Assembly: GCF_000282355.1 (NCBI RefSeq)
Contig: NZ_AKJL01000024.1
Coordinates: 1-37,827 of the forward strand
Length of the DNA stretch: 37,827 bases
Reading direction: 5' to 3'
Source: Pseudomonas sp. GM49
GTDB taxonomy: Bacteria; Pseudomonadota; Gammaproteobacteria; Pseudomonadales; Pseudomonadaceae
Part shown: one piece after another, positions 7,539 through 15,403 of the stretch
How positions within the stretch are numbered: position 1 is the stretch's first letter
Layout: each line of letters opens with the position of its first letter
The notes under the pieces: generated by a model
Databases searched by the model: none
What the model saw: only the letters and a program-made list of their open reading frames with translations
Told to the model about the DNA's origin: nothing
Program-made: the position numbers and the translations under genes

Positions 7539-9923
7539 ATGCGCTATTTGCTTATGTTGCTGTTGTGTTTGCCCCTCCTGGCAAACGCCGTCGAGTTCGA
7601 TGAGTACACTCAAAGCCTCCCCTTGGGCCGATCCCTGCAGGTCTATGAGGATGCAGGCGGTCAGGCGACCATCAATGATATCCGTGCACAAGCGGCGGCC
7701 GGCACCTTCACACCACACCACAAAGACACGCTCAACGCCGGGTACTCGCGTTCGGTGTTCTGGCTGAAAATCGACCTGCATTACCGCCCGACCAATCCGG
7801 CTGCGCAACGGACCTGGCTACTGGAACTGGCCTATCCGCCCCTCGATCATCTCGATCTCTATTTGCCCGATGCGGCCGGCAACTATCAGTTGGTCAGGCA
7901 GACCGGCGATGCCTTGCCGTTCGCCAGTCGCCAGATTCGTCAGAACAACTATTTGTTCGACCTGACGTTCAAGCCTGATCAGGCCGAAACCGTATTCCTG
8001 CGATTGCAAAGCGAAGGCTCGATCCAGGCGCCGGTGACCTTGTGGTCGAGCACCGCGTACCTCGAAGAGCAGCCCGTGCGCCTTTACGTACTGGGATTGA
8101 TCTACGGCGTGTTGCTGGGGATGCTGGTCTACAACCTGTTCATCTATCTCAGCGTGCGCGACACCAGTTACCTCTACTACATCTTCTATATCGCCTCGTT
8201 CGGCTTGTATCAGCTGTCGGTAAACGGTGCGGCCGTGCAGTATTTCTGGCCGGACAACCCTTGGTGGGCCAACGCCGCGACGCCGTTTTTCATTGGCTGT
8301 GCGGGACTGTTCGGCAGTCAGTTCGCCCGCAGTTTCTTGCAGATGGCCACCCACAGTCGCTGGCTCGACCGCTTGTTGCTGGCGCTGGTTGCCTTCGGTG
8401 CGCTCGTGGTCGGCCTGTCATTGATGACCAGCTACGCTCTGGCCTTGCGCCTGGCCACGGCCCTGGCGCTGACATTCACTGTGGTGATTTTTGCCGCCGG
8501 GATCTTTGCCTGGTTGCGAGGCCTGCGTGTGGCGCGGTATTTCATCATTGCCTGGTCGGCGTTTTTGCTCGGCGGTATCGTCAATACGCTGATGGTGCTG
8601 GGCTACCTGCCGAACGTGTTCCTGACCATGTATTCCAGCCAGATTGGCTCGGCCATCGAAGTGGCGTTGCTGTCCCTGGCGCTGGCCGACCGCATCAACG
8701 ACATGCGCGAGCAGCAGGCACAAACCCTGTTCGACGCGAGCCAGAAGCTTGAAGTCCTCAACCAGCAGCTGGCCCGCAGTAACAAGCTCAAGGACGAATT
8801 CCTGGCCACCCTGACCCACGAACTGCGCACACCCATGAACGGTGTGATCGGTTCGCTGGAACTGATGCAGACGGTCGAAATGGACCCGGAGCTCGAGCAG
8901 TATCAGCAGACGGCTGCGGGATCGGCCCGGGACATGATGCGCATGGTCAACGGCATCCTCACCCTCACCGAATTGCAGGCCGGCAAGCTCAAGGCCTCGA
9001 CCGACACCTTCAGTTTGCGCGGTATGGTCGAGGCACTGCGCTCGCAGTTCGAGGGCAACGCATCGAGCAAGTCGCTGGACTTCAAGGTCGATGTCGCCAC
9101 AGGTGTGCCGGATCGCGTGCACGGTGACAACGTCAAGATCGCGCAATGCCTGGAATGCCTGCTGGATAACGCCATCAAGTTCACCCGGGTCGGCGGCCTG
9201 GCCCTGCGGGTGACCGGCAAGGCCCTTGAGCCCGACCGGCTGGCGTTGACCTTTGCGGTGATCGATACGGGCATTGGCTTCACTGATTTGGGGGAGGCCA
9301 CGATGTATCAACGGTTCTTCCAGCTCGATGGTTCAATGACCCGTGAATACGGTGGCCTGGGTGTTGGCCTGGCGATATGCCGACAGTTGGTCGAATTGCT
9401 GGGTGGGCGCCTGACGCATCGCACCGAGCCAGGACGCGGCAGCCGGTTTCAGCTGGATGTCGAAGTTGGGCTGCCGGTGCCCGAACGTCCGGTGACGCCG
9501 TTGATGCCCCGGGATTTTCCGCGCCTGCGCTTGCCTCAGGATTGTGCCGTGCTGTTGGTGGATGACAACGGCATCAGCCAGTTGGTGATGCGCGGCATGT
9601 TGCTCAAGCTGGGGTTCCGCGTGCGTACGGCCGATAGCGCCGACGTTGCGCTCGATCTCTTGCAGCGCGAAGTGTTTGACGCAGTACTGGTTGATTGTCA
9701 GTTGCCGCTTCAGGACGGTGAGTCGGTGTGCTGCCAGATCCGCGCGTTGCCGGATTATGCCGAACTGCCGCTGTTCATGATCGCTCTGGGTGGTGACCGT
9801 GAGCGCTGCCCAACCGGCGCGGTGATTGATCACTTGAGCAAACCAGTGAAATTCGAAGACTTGCAGGCCGCGCTCTACCGCCGTGTGCTTTGCCCGCGAC
9901 AGGGCGAAAGCGCCGATAGTTAG
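7539..9923 (+). CDS. ladS: LadS-type hybrid sensor histidine kinase (7TMR-DISM)
   Basis: A 794-residue hybrid kinase matching LadS in length, domain order and neighbours (thiD on one side, acyl-CoA dehydrogenase and amn on the other). It has a signal peptide (about 1-18), a periplasmic 7TMR-DISMED2 sensor (about 25-170), a 7TM module (about 180-380), and a HisKA domain with phospho-acceptor H427 in LTHELRTPMNGV. The ATPase domain shows an N-box LLDNAIKFTR (about 536) and DTGIGF (about 575). A receiver has phospho-acceptor D719 in LVDCQLPLQDG and the acidic LVDDNG at about 672. No HPt domain is present. In P. aeruginosa LadS feeds GacS/GacA and the RsmY/Z small RNAs, favouring biofilm and type VI secretion over acute virulence, and senses calcium. 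The same role here is inference. Confidence 0.9.
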   Translation: MRYLLMLLLCLPLLANAVEFDEYTQSLPLGRSLQVYEDAGGQATINDIRAQAAAGTFTPHHKDTLNAGYSRSVFWLKIDLHYRPTNPAAQRTWLLELAYPPLDHLDLYLPDAAGNYQLVRQTGDALPFASRQIRQNNYLFDLTFKPDQAETVFLRLQSEGSIQAPVTLWSSTAYLEEQPVRLYVLGLIYGVLLGMLVYNLFIYLSVRDTSYLYYIFYIASFGLYQLSVNGAAVQYFWPDNPWWANAATPFFIGCAGLFGSQFARSFLQMATHSRWLDRLLLALVAFGALVVGLSLMTSYALALRLATALALTFTVVIFAAGIFAWLRGLRVARYFIIAWSAFLLGGIVNTLMVLGYLPNVFLTMYSSQIGSAIEVALLSLALADRINDMREQQAQTLFDASQKLEVLNQQLARSNKLKDEFLATLTHELRTPMNGVIGSLELMQTVEMDPELEQYQQTAAGSARDMMRMVNGILTLTELQAGKLKASTDTFSLRGMVEALRSQFEGNASSKSLDFKVDVATGVPDRVHGDNVKIAQCLECLLDNAIKFTRVGGLALRVTGKALEPDRLALTFAVIDTGIGFTDLGEATMYQRFFQLDGSMTREYGGLGVGLAICRQLVELLGGRLTHRTEPGRGSRFQLDVEVGLPVPERPVTPLMPRDFPRLRLPQDCAVLLVDDNGISQLVMRGMLLKLGFRVRTADSADVALDLLQREVFDAVLVDCQLPLQDGESVCCQIRALPDYAELPLFMIALGGDRERCPTGAVIDHLSKPVKFEDLQAALYRRVLCPRQGESADS

Positions 9924-9997
9924 GCGGATATGACACTTTGAACGACCGAGGGGCGGTGCTTAACTGAAGTCCCTTGGCCGACCAAAGGAGCCCTGTC

Positions 9998-11647
9998 ATG
10001 AACCTGCATCAGTTCGCCGAAACCCACGAAGTCACCAACCAGCCACCGTCACTGGATGGCGCCAACCTGTACCGCATCGACTTGCCGTTGCAGGAGTGGT
10101 CGCGGCGGTTCGGGGCCGGTTGGGCCGAATCGCGGATCGACGCCTACGGCGCTCTGGCCGGTGGCCCGTTGATGGAAGCCGGGTTCCTGGCCAATCAGAA
10201 CAAGCCGGTGTTCAACAGCCATGACCGGTTTGGTCATCGCATCGATCTGGTGGAATTTCATCCGGCCTATCACCAATTGATGCGTACGGCGGTCGAGCAC
10301 GGCTTGACCTCGCTGCCCTGGGCGCACCCGCAGGACGGCGCCCATGTCGCCCGCGCTTGCATGTCATATCTGCACAGCCAGGCCGAAGCCGGCAGTGGCT
10401 GCCCGTTGACCATGACCTTCGCCAGCGTTCCGGCCATGCGTCTGCAACCGGACCTGGCGGAAAAATGGCTACCGAAAATCCTCGCCACCGAATACGACCC
10501 GCGCAACGTCGGCATGGCCCACAAGGCCGGGGTCACCATTGGCATGGCCATGACCGAGAAGCAGGGCGGCACCGATGTCCGGGCCAACACCACCAAGGCG
10601 TATCCGGTCGGTGTCAGCGGTCCGGGTCAGGCCTATGAGTTGGTGGGGCACAAGTGGTTTTGCTCGGCGCCAATGTGCGACGCCTTCCTGACCCTGGCGC
10701 AGACCGACAAGGGCCTGACCTGTTTCCTGTTGCCGCGCCATCGTCCGGACGATACGCGCAATCAGTTCTACATCCAGCGCCTGAAGAATAAGCTCGGCAA
10801 TTGCTCAAACGCCTCTAGCGAAGTGGAGTTTCGTGGCGCACTGGCGTGGATGATCGGTGAAGAGGGCCGTGGCGTTCCGACGATCATCGAAATGGTCGCC
10901 ATGACCCGTTTCGATTGCATGGTCGGTTCCAGTTCGCTGATGCGTCAGGCATTGACCCAGGCCAGCCATCACTGCGCCCACCGTTCGGTCGGCGGCAAGC
11001 TGCTCAGCGAACAGCCCTTGATGCAGAACGTGCTGGCGGATCTGGCGCTGGAAAGCGAAGCCGCCCTGGCCTTGAGCCTGCGCATGGGCCGGGCACTGGA
11101 TCATCTGGACGATTCACAGGAAGCCAAATTCGCCCGATTGGTGACGGCGGTGGGCAAGTACTGGATCTGCAAGCGGGCGCCAGCGATGATCAACGAAGCG
11201 GCCGAATGCATGGGCGGCGCGGGTTATGTCGAGGAAAGCATCCTGCCGCGGCTTTACCGCGAGGCGCCGGTGAATTCGACGTGGGAAGGTTCCGGTAACG
11301 TGCAATGCCTCGACGTGCTGCGTGCCCTGTCGAAGGAGCCGGGCGTGCTCGATGTGCTGTTCAACGAGCTGGGCGATGGCCATGGTGACAAGCGCCTGGC
11401 TGCGCACATCAATCAATTGCAGGCGGCCTTCAAGGACTCCGGCGACATTCAGTACCGCGCCCGGCAACTGACTGAAGACATCGCTCTGGGGCTGCAGGCC
11501 AAGTTGTTGCTGGAAGCCGGGAATGCGGTGGTCAGCGATGCCTTCATCGCCAGTCGTCTGGAGGGTGGCGGCCGAGTGTACGGCGCATTGCCACGTGGCC
11601 TGGACGTGGAAGCGATTGTTGCCCGTTCGACTCCACAGGGCTTCTGA
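9998..11647 (+). CDS. AidB-like acyl-CoA dehydrogenase
   Basis: A 549-residue flavoprotein of the acyl-CoA dehydrogenase superfamily, AidB branch. The N-terminus with NQPPSLDGANLY, then MTFASVPAMRL, GMAMTEKQGGTDVRANTT, KLGNCSNASSEVEF, MTRFDCMVGSS and REAPVNSTWEGSGNVQCLDVLR align by eye with E. coli AidB, including the long C-terminal extension. AidB binds DNA and FAD, is induced in the Ada alkylation response, and has weak isovaleryl-CoA dehydrogenase activity; its true substrate is unsettled. ATG at 9998 has an AAAGGAG ribosome site 7 nt upstream; an in-frame start at 9974 is less likely. I see no Ada-box in the 74 bp after ladS. It appears monocistronic, followed by a REPIN. Confidence 0.88.
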   Translation: MNLHQFAETHEVTNQPPSLDGANLYRIDLPLQEWSRRFGAGWAESRIDAYGALAGGPLMEAGFLANQNKPVFNSHDRFGHRIDLVEFHPAYHQLMRTAVEHGLTSLPWAHPQDGAHVARACMSYLHSQAEAGSGCPLTMTFASVPAMRLQPDLAEKWLPKILATEYDPRNVGMAHKAGVTIGMAMTEKQGGTDVRANTTKAYPVGVSGPGQAYELVGHKWFCSAPMCDAFLTLAQTDKGLTCFLLPRHRPDDTRNQFYIQRLKNKLGNCSNASSEVEFRGALAWMIGEEGRGVPTIIEMVAMTRFDCMVGSSSLMRQALTQASHHCAHRSVGGKLLSEQPLMQNVLADLALESEAALALSLRMGRALDHLDDSQEAKFARLVTAVGKYWICKRAPAMINEAAECMGGAGYVEESILPRLYREAPVNSTWEGSGNVQCLDVLRALSKEPGVLDVLFNELGDGHGDKRLAAHINQLQAAFKDSGDIQYRARQLTEDIALGLQAKLLLEAGNAVVSDAFIASRLEGGGRVYGALPRGLDVEAIVARSTPQGF

Positions 11648-11674
11648 CCGCGATTAACTCAGCACCGCAAACCT

Positions 11675-11794
11675 CTGTGGGAGCGAGCTTGGTCCGGGCG
11701 GCGTTCCGACGATGACGGATAAACATTCAACAATGATGTTGACTGATACGCCGCTATCGTCGGAACGCCGCCCGGACCAAGCTCGCTCCCACAG
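11675..11794. repeat. Long perfect inverted repeat, REPIN variant
   Basis: Arms 11675-11713 and 11756-11794 are perfect 39-nt reverse complements around a 42-nt spacer. The outer end is the usual CTGTGGGAGCGAGCTTG. Instead of the normal CTCGCGA core it continues GTCCGGGCGGCGTTCCGACG. It lies between the aidB-like gene and amn. See findings. Confidence 0.9.
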
Positions 11795-11886
11795 TTGTTC
11801 TCTGTTTACAGTCAATGCCACTGTTCCCGTGAAGCAACGATGCAGGCAAGATGAAGGTCTGCAAGTCAGAACACAGGATGCTGATC

Positions 11887-13350
11887 GTGACCGAAGCTTT
11901 TATTGTCGTTCAAACCGCCGAGCAAGCCGTGGATCGGCTTGCACACTTGCACAATCGTGCAACCACCGCGCTGAGTCAGGCGCTCAAGCGCTACCTCAAG
12001 GATCGCGTCGAGCCTGATGCCGAACAGCGAGCGTTGTTCCGGTATCCCGAGCTGCGCCTGACCTACCATTGCCAGGGTGAAGTCCCGCAGACCACCCGCG
12101 CCTACGCCAAGGTCCAGCTGCCGGGCACCTACAGCGTCACCGTCACCCATCCGTCGGCTTTTCGTAAATACCTGCTGGAACAGCTTGTTCCATTGATGCA
12201 TGACTTCACCGTGACCGTGGAAGTCGGTGTCAGCCAGCAGAACATCCCGTATCCGTATGTGGTCGAGCAGGGCGATGAGCTGGGAGGTTCCGGCGTCACC
12301 GCAGCCGTGCTGGCGCGGGTGTTCCCGAGTACCGACCTGTCGGCCGCGACCGACGGCATTGCCGACGGCTTGTACGACTGGGAAAACACCGATCCGCTGC
12401 CCCTGGCCCTGTTCGATGCCGCACGGGTGGATTTCTCCCTGCGCCGGCTGGTGCATTACACCGGCAGCGACTGGCGGCATGTGCAGCCGTGGATCCTGCT
12501 GACCAACTACCACCGCTACGTCGACCAGTTCATCGTCCATGGTCTGGAGCAACTGCGCAAAGACCCGCGCTTCGTGCGCATGGTGTTGCCGGGCAACGTG
12601 ATCATCGAAAAGAGCATGGATCACGGCGAGGCTTCAGCAATCGCCGCCGGCGTGGTCTGGCACCGCTACCAGATGCCGGCCTATCACCTGATCGCCAGTG
12701 ACGGCCACGGCGTGACCCTGGTCAACATCGGTGTCGGCCCGTCCAACGCCAAGAACATTACCGACCACCTCGCCGTTTTGCGTCCGCATTGCTGGCTGAT
12801 GATCGGCCACTGCGGCGGCCTGCGTCAGTCGCAAACCATTGGCGACTACGTGCTGGCCCACGCTTACATGCGTCGCGACGGGATTCTCGACCGGGTCGTA
12901 CCGCCGAACATCCCGATTCCGGCCCTGGCCGAGGTGCAGCTTGCGCTTCAGCAGGCGGCGGCCAATATCACTGGCGAGAGGGGCGACGAGCTGAAGAAAC
13001 GCCTGCGTACCGGTACCGTGTTGACCTACGACGACCGTAACTGGGAACTGCGCTGGGCGCAGGAAAGGCCGCTGATCAACCTGTCCCGCGCCGTGGCGGT
13101 GGACATGGAAAGCGGCACCATCGCAGCGCAAGGTTATCGTTTGCGGGTGCCGTACGGCACGTTGCTGTGCGTATCGGACAAACCGCTGCACAGCGAAATC
13201 AAGCTGCCGGGCTCGGCCAATGCGTTCTATGAGCGCGCGGTCAGCCAGCACTTGAAGATCGGTATCGAGGCGGTGGATCTGTTGCGTACCGAACTCAACT
13301 CACTGCACTCGCGCAAACTGCGCAGCTTCGACGAGCCGCCGTTCCGCTAA
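11887..13350 (+). CDS. amn: AMP nucleosidase
   Basis: About 487 residues, matching E. coli Amn in length and along most of its sequence. Amn hydrolyses AMP to adenine and ribose 5-phosphate and helps set AMP levels. Conserved blocks include YPYVVEQGDEL, the phosphorylase-like core LVNIGVGPSNAKNITDHLAVLRPHCWLMIGHCGG (seen as GVGPSNAKNITDHL and WLMIGHCGG), VAVDMESGTIAAQGYR, YGTLLCVSDKPLH, and the C-terminus LHSRKLRSFDEPPFR. The start is uncertain. GTG at 11887 has AGGA 8 nt upstream and gives MTEAFIVVQTAEQ. In-frame ATGs at 11851 and 11878 are alternatives with weaker ribosome sites. Confidence 0.94.
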   Translation: MTEAFIVVQTAEQAVDRLAHLHNRATTALSQALKRYLKDRVEPDAEQRALFRYPELRLTYHCQGEVPQTTRAYAKVQLPGTYSVTVTHPSAFRKYLLEQLVPLMHDFTVTVEVGVSQQNIPYPYVVEQGDELGGSGVTAAVLARVFPSTDLSAATDGIADGLYDWENTDPLPLALFDAARVDFSLRRLVHYTGSDWRHVQPWILLTNYHRYVDQFIVHGLEQLRKDPRFVRMVLPGNVIIEKSMDHGEASAIAAGVVWHRYQMPAYHLIASDGHGVTLVNIGVGPSNAKNITDHLAVLRPHCWLMIGHCGGLRQSQTIGDYVLAHAYMRRDGILDRVVPPNIPIPALAEVQLALQQAAANITGERGDELKKRLRTGTVLTYDDRNWELRWAQERPLINLSRAVAVDMESGTIAAQGYRLRVPYGTLLCVSDKPLHSEIKLPGSANAFYERAVSQHLKIGIEAVDLLRTELNSLHSRKLRSFDEPPFR

Positions 13351-13370
13351 CGGTTGTCATGGTCATTTGG

Positions 13371-13403
13371 CGGTCAGGGCACTAGCATTAGCAGCCCTGA
13401 CCG
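13371..13403 (+). terminator. Hairpin between amn and rluE-like gene
   Basis: CGGTCAGGGC at 13371-13380 pairs perfectly with GCCCTGACCG at 13394-13403, and inner CTA/TAG can extend the stem. It is followed by TTAGATGTTGTTTTG, only partly T-rich. It begins 20 bp after the amn stop and ends 18 bp before the next ATG, so it is either the amn terminator or a 5' leader structure of the pseudouridine synthase. Confidence 0.6.
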
Positions 13404-13421
13404 TTAGATGTTGTTTTGCCC

Positions 13422-14057
13422 ATGTCGCGTCCACCTCGTCCACCTTCCCGTCGCCCCGGCGCGAAGCCATCCCCATCAGCCCAGCGGCGCGTCGCCAAGG
13501 CTCCGCCGGCCGAGCCGAAGCTGATCCTGTTCAACAAACCGTTCGATGTGCTGACGCAGTTCAGTGACGGCGAAGGGCGCGCAACGCTCAAGGATTACAT
13601 CGACGTACCGGGGATCTATCCGGCCGGACGGCTGGACCGCGACAGCGAAGGCTTGTTGCTGCTGACCAACGACGGCCAGCTACAGGCGCGGATCGCCGAC
13701 CCGAAACACAAACTGGCCAAGACCTATTGGGTACAGGTCGAGGGTGAGCCGAGCGCTGAGCAATTGCAGCGCCTGCGTGACGGCGTCGAATTGAATGACG
13801 GCATGACCTTGCCCGCCGAGGCGCGGCAACTGGACGAGCCCGAACTATGGCCACGCAATCCGCCGGTGCGCTTTCGCAAAAGCGTGCCGACCAGTTGGCT
13901 GGAGTTGGTGATTCGCGAAGGGCGCAACCGACAGGTGCGGCGCATGACTGCGGCGGTCGGTTTGCCGACGTTGCGCCTGGTGCGGGTCAGAATCGGTGAC
14001 TGGACGATCGAAGGGCTCGATCAGGGGCAGTGGAAAGAAGTACCGGCGCGCTTATAA
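13422..14057 (+). CDS. RsuA-family 23S rRNA pseudouridine synthase (RluE-like)
   Basis: A 211-residue RsuA/RluE-family pseudouridine synthase. The catalytic aspartate lies in [17 protein letters not shown], and [40 protein letters not shown] (seen as [10 protein letters not shown]) and the short GDWTIEGL tail are family marks. It has no S4 domain. Instead there is a basic, proline- and arginine-rich N-terminus ([20 protein letters not shown]) that may contact RNA. Length and lack of S4 fit RluE (E. coli U2457 of 23S rRNA); the target here is inferred. The ATG at 13422 has no clear Shine-Dalgarno. Its 3' end overlaps the convergent DUF2788 gene by 6 bp. Confidence 0.88.
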   Translation: MSRPPRPPSRRPGAKPSPSAQRRVAKAPPAEPKLILFNKPFDVLTQFSDGEGRATLKDYIDVPGIYPAGRLDRDSEGLLLLTNDGQLQARIADPKHKLAKTYWVQVEGEPSAEQLQRLRDGVELNDGMTLPAEARQLDEPELWPRNPPVRFRKSVPTSWLELVIREGRNRQVRRMTAAVGLPTLRLVRVRIGDWTIEGLDQGQWKEVPARL

Positions 14058-14261
14058 GGCGCCGGATTCGATCAGGCCGATCACCACGCTCTTGATGATG
14101 AACGCGGCCACGCCCAGGCCCAGCACGAAGAACAGGATGAACGAGCCAAAGCGCCCGGCCTTGGACTTCTTCGCCAGATCCCAGACGATGAAACCCATGA
14201 AAATGATCAGGATCGTGACCAGTCCGGTCATCATCCACTCTTCGAAAACGGCAGGATCCAT
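14052..14261 (-). CDS. DUF2788 small membrane protein
   Basis: A 69-residue protein beginning [24 protein letters not shown]. It has two hydrophobic segments (about residues 11-28 and 39-62) joined by a basic loop [12 protein letters not shown], so it should be a two-pass inner-membrane protein. I recognise the sequence as DUF2788, conserved next to the pseudouridine synthase gene in pseudomonads. No function is established. Its 3' end overlaps the rluE-like gene by 6 bp in convergent orientation. The start at 14261 is the only sensible one. Confidence 0.88.
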   Translation of the reverse strand: MDPAVFEEWMMTGLVTILIIFMGFIVWDLAKKSKAGRFGSFILFFVLGLGVAAFIIKSVVIGLIESGAL

Positions 14262-14355
14262 CGAACATCTCCAGCGCGGGCGCGGCTAAAAGGACGCGGG
14301 GAGTATACGCCTCGCAGGCTGCGTGCAGTATTGACCTGCGTCGGTGTGTCGCACC

Positions 14356-14486
14356 TGTGGCGAGGGGGCTTGCCCCCGTTGGGCTGCGTAGCGGCCCCGA
14401 AAGCTGTCTCTGAGTTTAATCTGATACACCGCATATTAGTTTTGCGACCGCTGCGCGGTCGAACGGGGGCAAGCCCCCTCGCCACA
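14356..14486. repeat. REPIN, GTGGCGAGGGGGCTTGCCCCC class
   Basis: Perfect 25-nt inverted arms at 14356-14380 and 14462-14486. Between them are a GCTGCG/CGCTGCGCGG half-palindrome on each side and a spacer of about 80 nt. It lies between the Lrp stop and the DUF2788 start, both minus-strand genes. Confidence 0.9.
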
Positions 14487-14487
14487 A

Positions 14488-14967
14488 TCAGCTACGCAGA
14501 TGAGTCAGAGGCAGTTCGGTGCTATTCAATACCTGATTCAGCACAAAACTCGAACGCACACTGGTCACCCCTTCAATCCGCGTCAGATGCCCGAGCAGCA
14601 GTTTCTGGTAGTGATCCATGTCCGGCACCACGACCTTGAGTTGATAGTCGGCATCCATCCCGGTCACCAGGCTGCATTCGAGCACTTGGGGCAAGGTGCG
14701 GATGGCCGCTTCGAAGTTTTCGAAACGCTCCGGTGTGTGACGGTCCATGCCGATCAGCACGTAAGCCGTCAGGCTCAGGCCGAGCATTTTGCGGTCGAGC
14801 AGGGCGACCTGACGGGAAATGTAGCCGTCGTCTTCCAGTTGCTTGACCCGCCGCGAGCACGGCGAAGGCGACAGACCGATGCGCTCGGCCAGCTCCTGGT
14901 TGGAGATGCGTGCGTCGCGCTGCAATTCCGCCAAAATACTCAGGTCGTAACGGTCGAGCTTGCTCAT
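14488..14967 (-). CDS. Lrp/AsnC-family transcriptional regulator
   Basis: A 159-residue Lrp/AsnC regulator. An N-terminal winged HTH (DRYDLSILAELQRDARISNQELAERIGLSPSPCSRRVKQLEDDGYI, recognition helix around SPSPCSRRVKQLE) is followed by an AsnC ligand-binding/oligomerisation domain (FEAAIRTLPQVLECSLVTGMDADYQLKV). The family senses amino acids and binds DNA as octamers or wraps it. The ligand here is unknown. ATG at 14967 is preferred; the TTG just before it is in frame. Regularly spaced ATTGCG sites lie just upstream (14990-15058) and suggest autoregulation. It matches P. aeruginosa about PA3965 in position. Confidence 0.92.
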   Translation of the reverse strand: MSKLDRYDLSILAELQRDARISNQELAERIGLSPSPCSRRVKQLEDDGYISRQVALLDRKMLGLSLTAYVLIGMDRHTPERFENFEAAIRTLPQVLECSLVTGMDADYQLKVVVPDMDHYQKLLLGHLTRIEGVTSVRSSFVLNQVLNSTELPLTHLRS

Positions 14968-14989
14968 CAATCGATCCTTTGTCGTAACT

Positions 14990-15058
14990 ATTGCGGAGGA
15001 TTATGTGTCAGGGGTTAAAAATTGCGCAAGTGATGTTTAATTCAGCAATCTTCGCAAT
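14990..15058. promoter_or_regulatory. Phased ATTGCG/CGCAAT sites upstream of the Lrp gene
   Basis: ATTGCG occurs at 14990-14995 and 15021-15026, and its complement CGCAAT at 15053-15058. Centres are 31 and 32 bp apart, close to three helical turns. TTGCGCAA at 15022-15029 is itself palindromic. This spacing on one DNA face fits an Lrp/AsnC operator, but binding is inference. Confidence 0.4.
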
Positions 15059-15254
15059 CCTCTGCCGGCGCTCCCAGCCTATTCTTATCACCAGAATCAC
15101 TGCTCGGACAAACAGTCCAGTGCGGCTCGCCCAATCAGGCCCGCCGCGGTCGCCACCCCCACCGAGGATGTGCCGGCCCCCGAGCTACACACTGTCCAGA
15201 AGACGGCGTGAGGTGAGCCGACGTCAAAAGCGTCGAGCCAGGACGAAGTTCTCT

Positions 15255-15284
15255 AAGGGGAGGCCGACGGGTCTCCCCTTTTTC
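15255..15284 (+). terminator. Strong intrinsic terminator with no assigned gene
   Basis: AAGGGGAG followed by GCC pairs with GGT followed by CTCCCCTT (one G-T wobble), giving an 11-bp stem around the loop GACG, followed by TTTTTC. This is a textbook rho-independent terminator on the plus strand. The nearest upstream plus-strand gene ends 1.2 kb earlier, so a separate transcript must end here, or it attenuates the DUF6515 gene 120 bp downstream. Confidence 0.85.
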
Positions 15285-15403
15285 TTGCCTGAAATTTGTT
15301 GCCGGCTCTCAATAAATAAGTTGCGCGACTGATAACCTGATGCAGAACCGGCCTGAGGTTTTCCAGTCTTACGTACAGGCCCTAACCTTCCGTGAGGAAA
15401 AGC

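Larger units (their letters stand above)
14968..15403. other. 436-bp intergenic region with possible small transcript or peptide
   Basis: No confident gene lies between the Lrp gene and the DUF6515 gene. It holds the phased ATTGCG sites. From about 15060 to a TGA at 15209-15211 there is a plus-strand open frame with coding-like GC3. Its last residues would be PAPELHTVQKTA and it lacks an ATG, GTG or TTG at its head. A CGACG/CGTCG hairpin follows (about 15219-15235), then the strong terminator at 15255-15284. The last 120 bp should hold the DUF6515 promoter. Confidence 0.4.

Noticed and set aside
14991..15332. 113-codon plus-strand open frame in the Lrp/DUF6515 gap
   Set aside because: Its translation is rich in Arg, Ser and Pro and runs through the terminator stem at 15255-15284. 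The competing frame ending at 15211 looks more coding-like.
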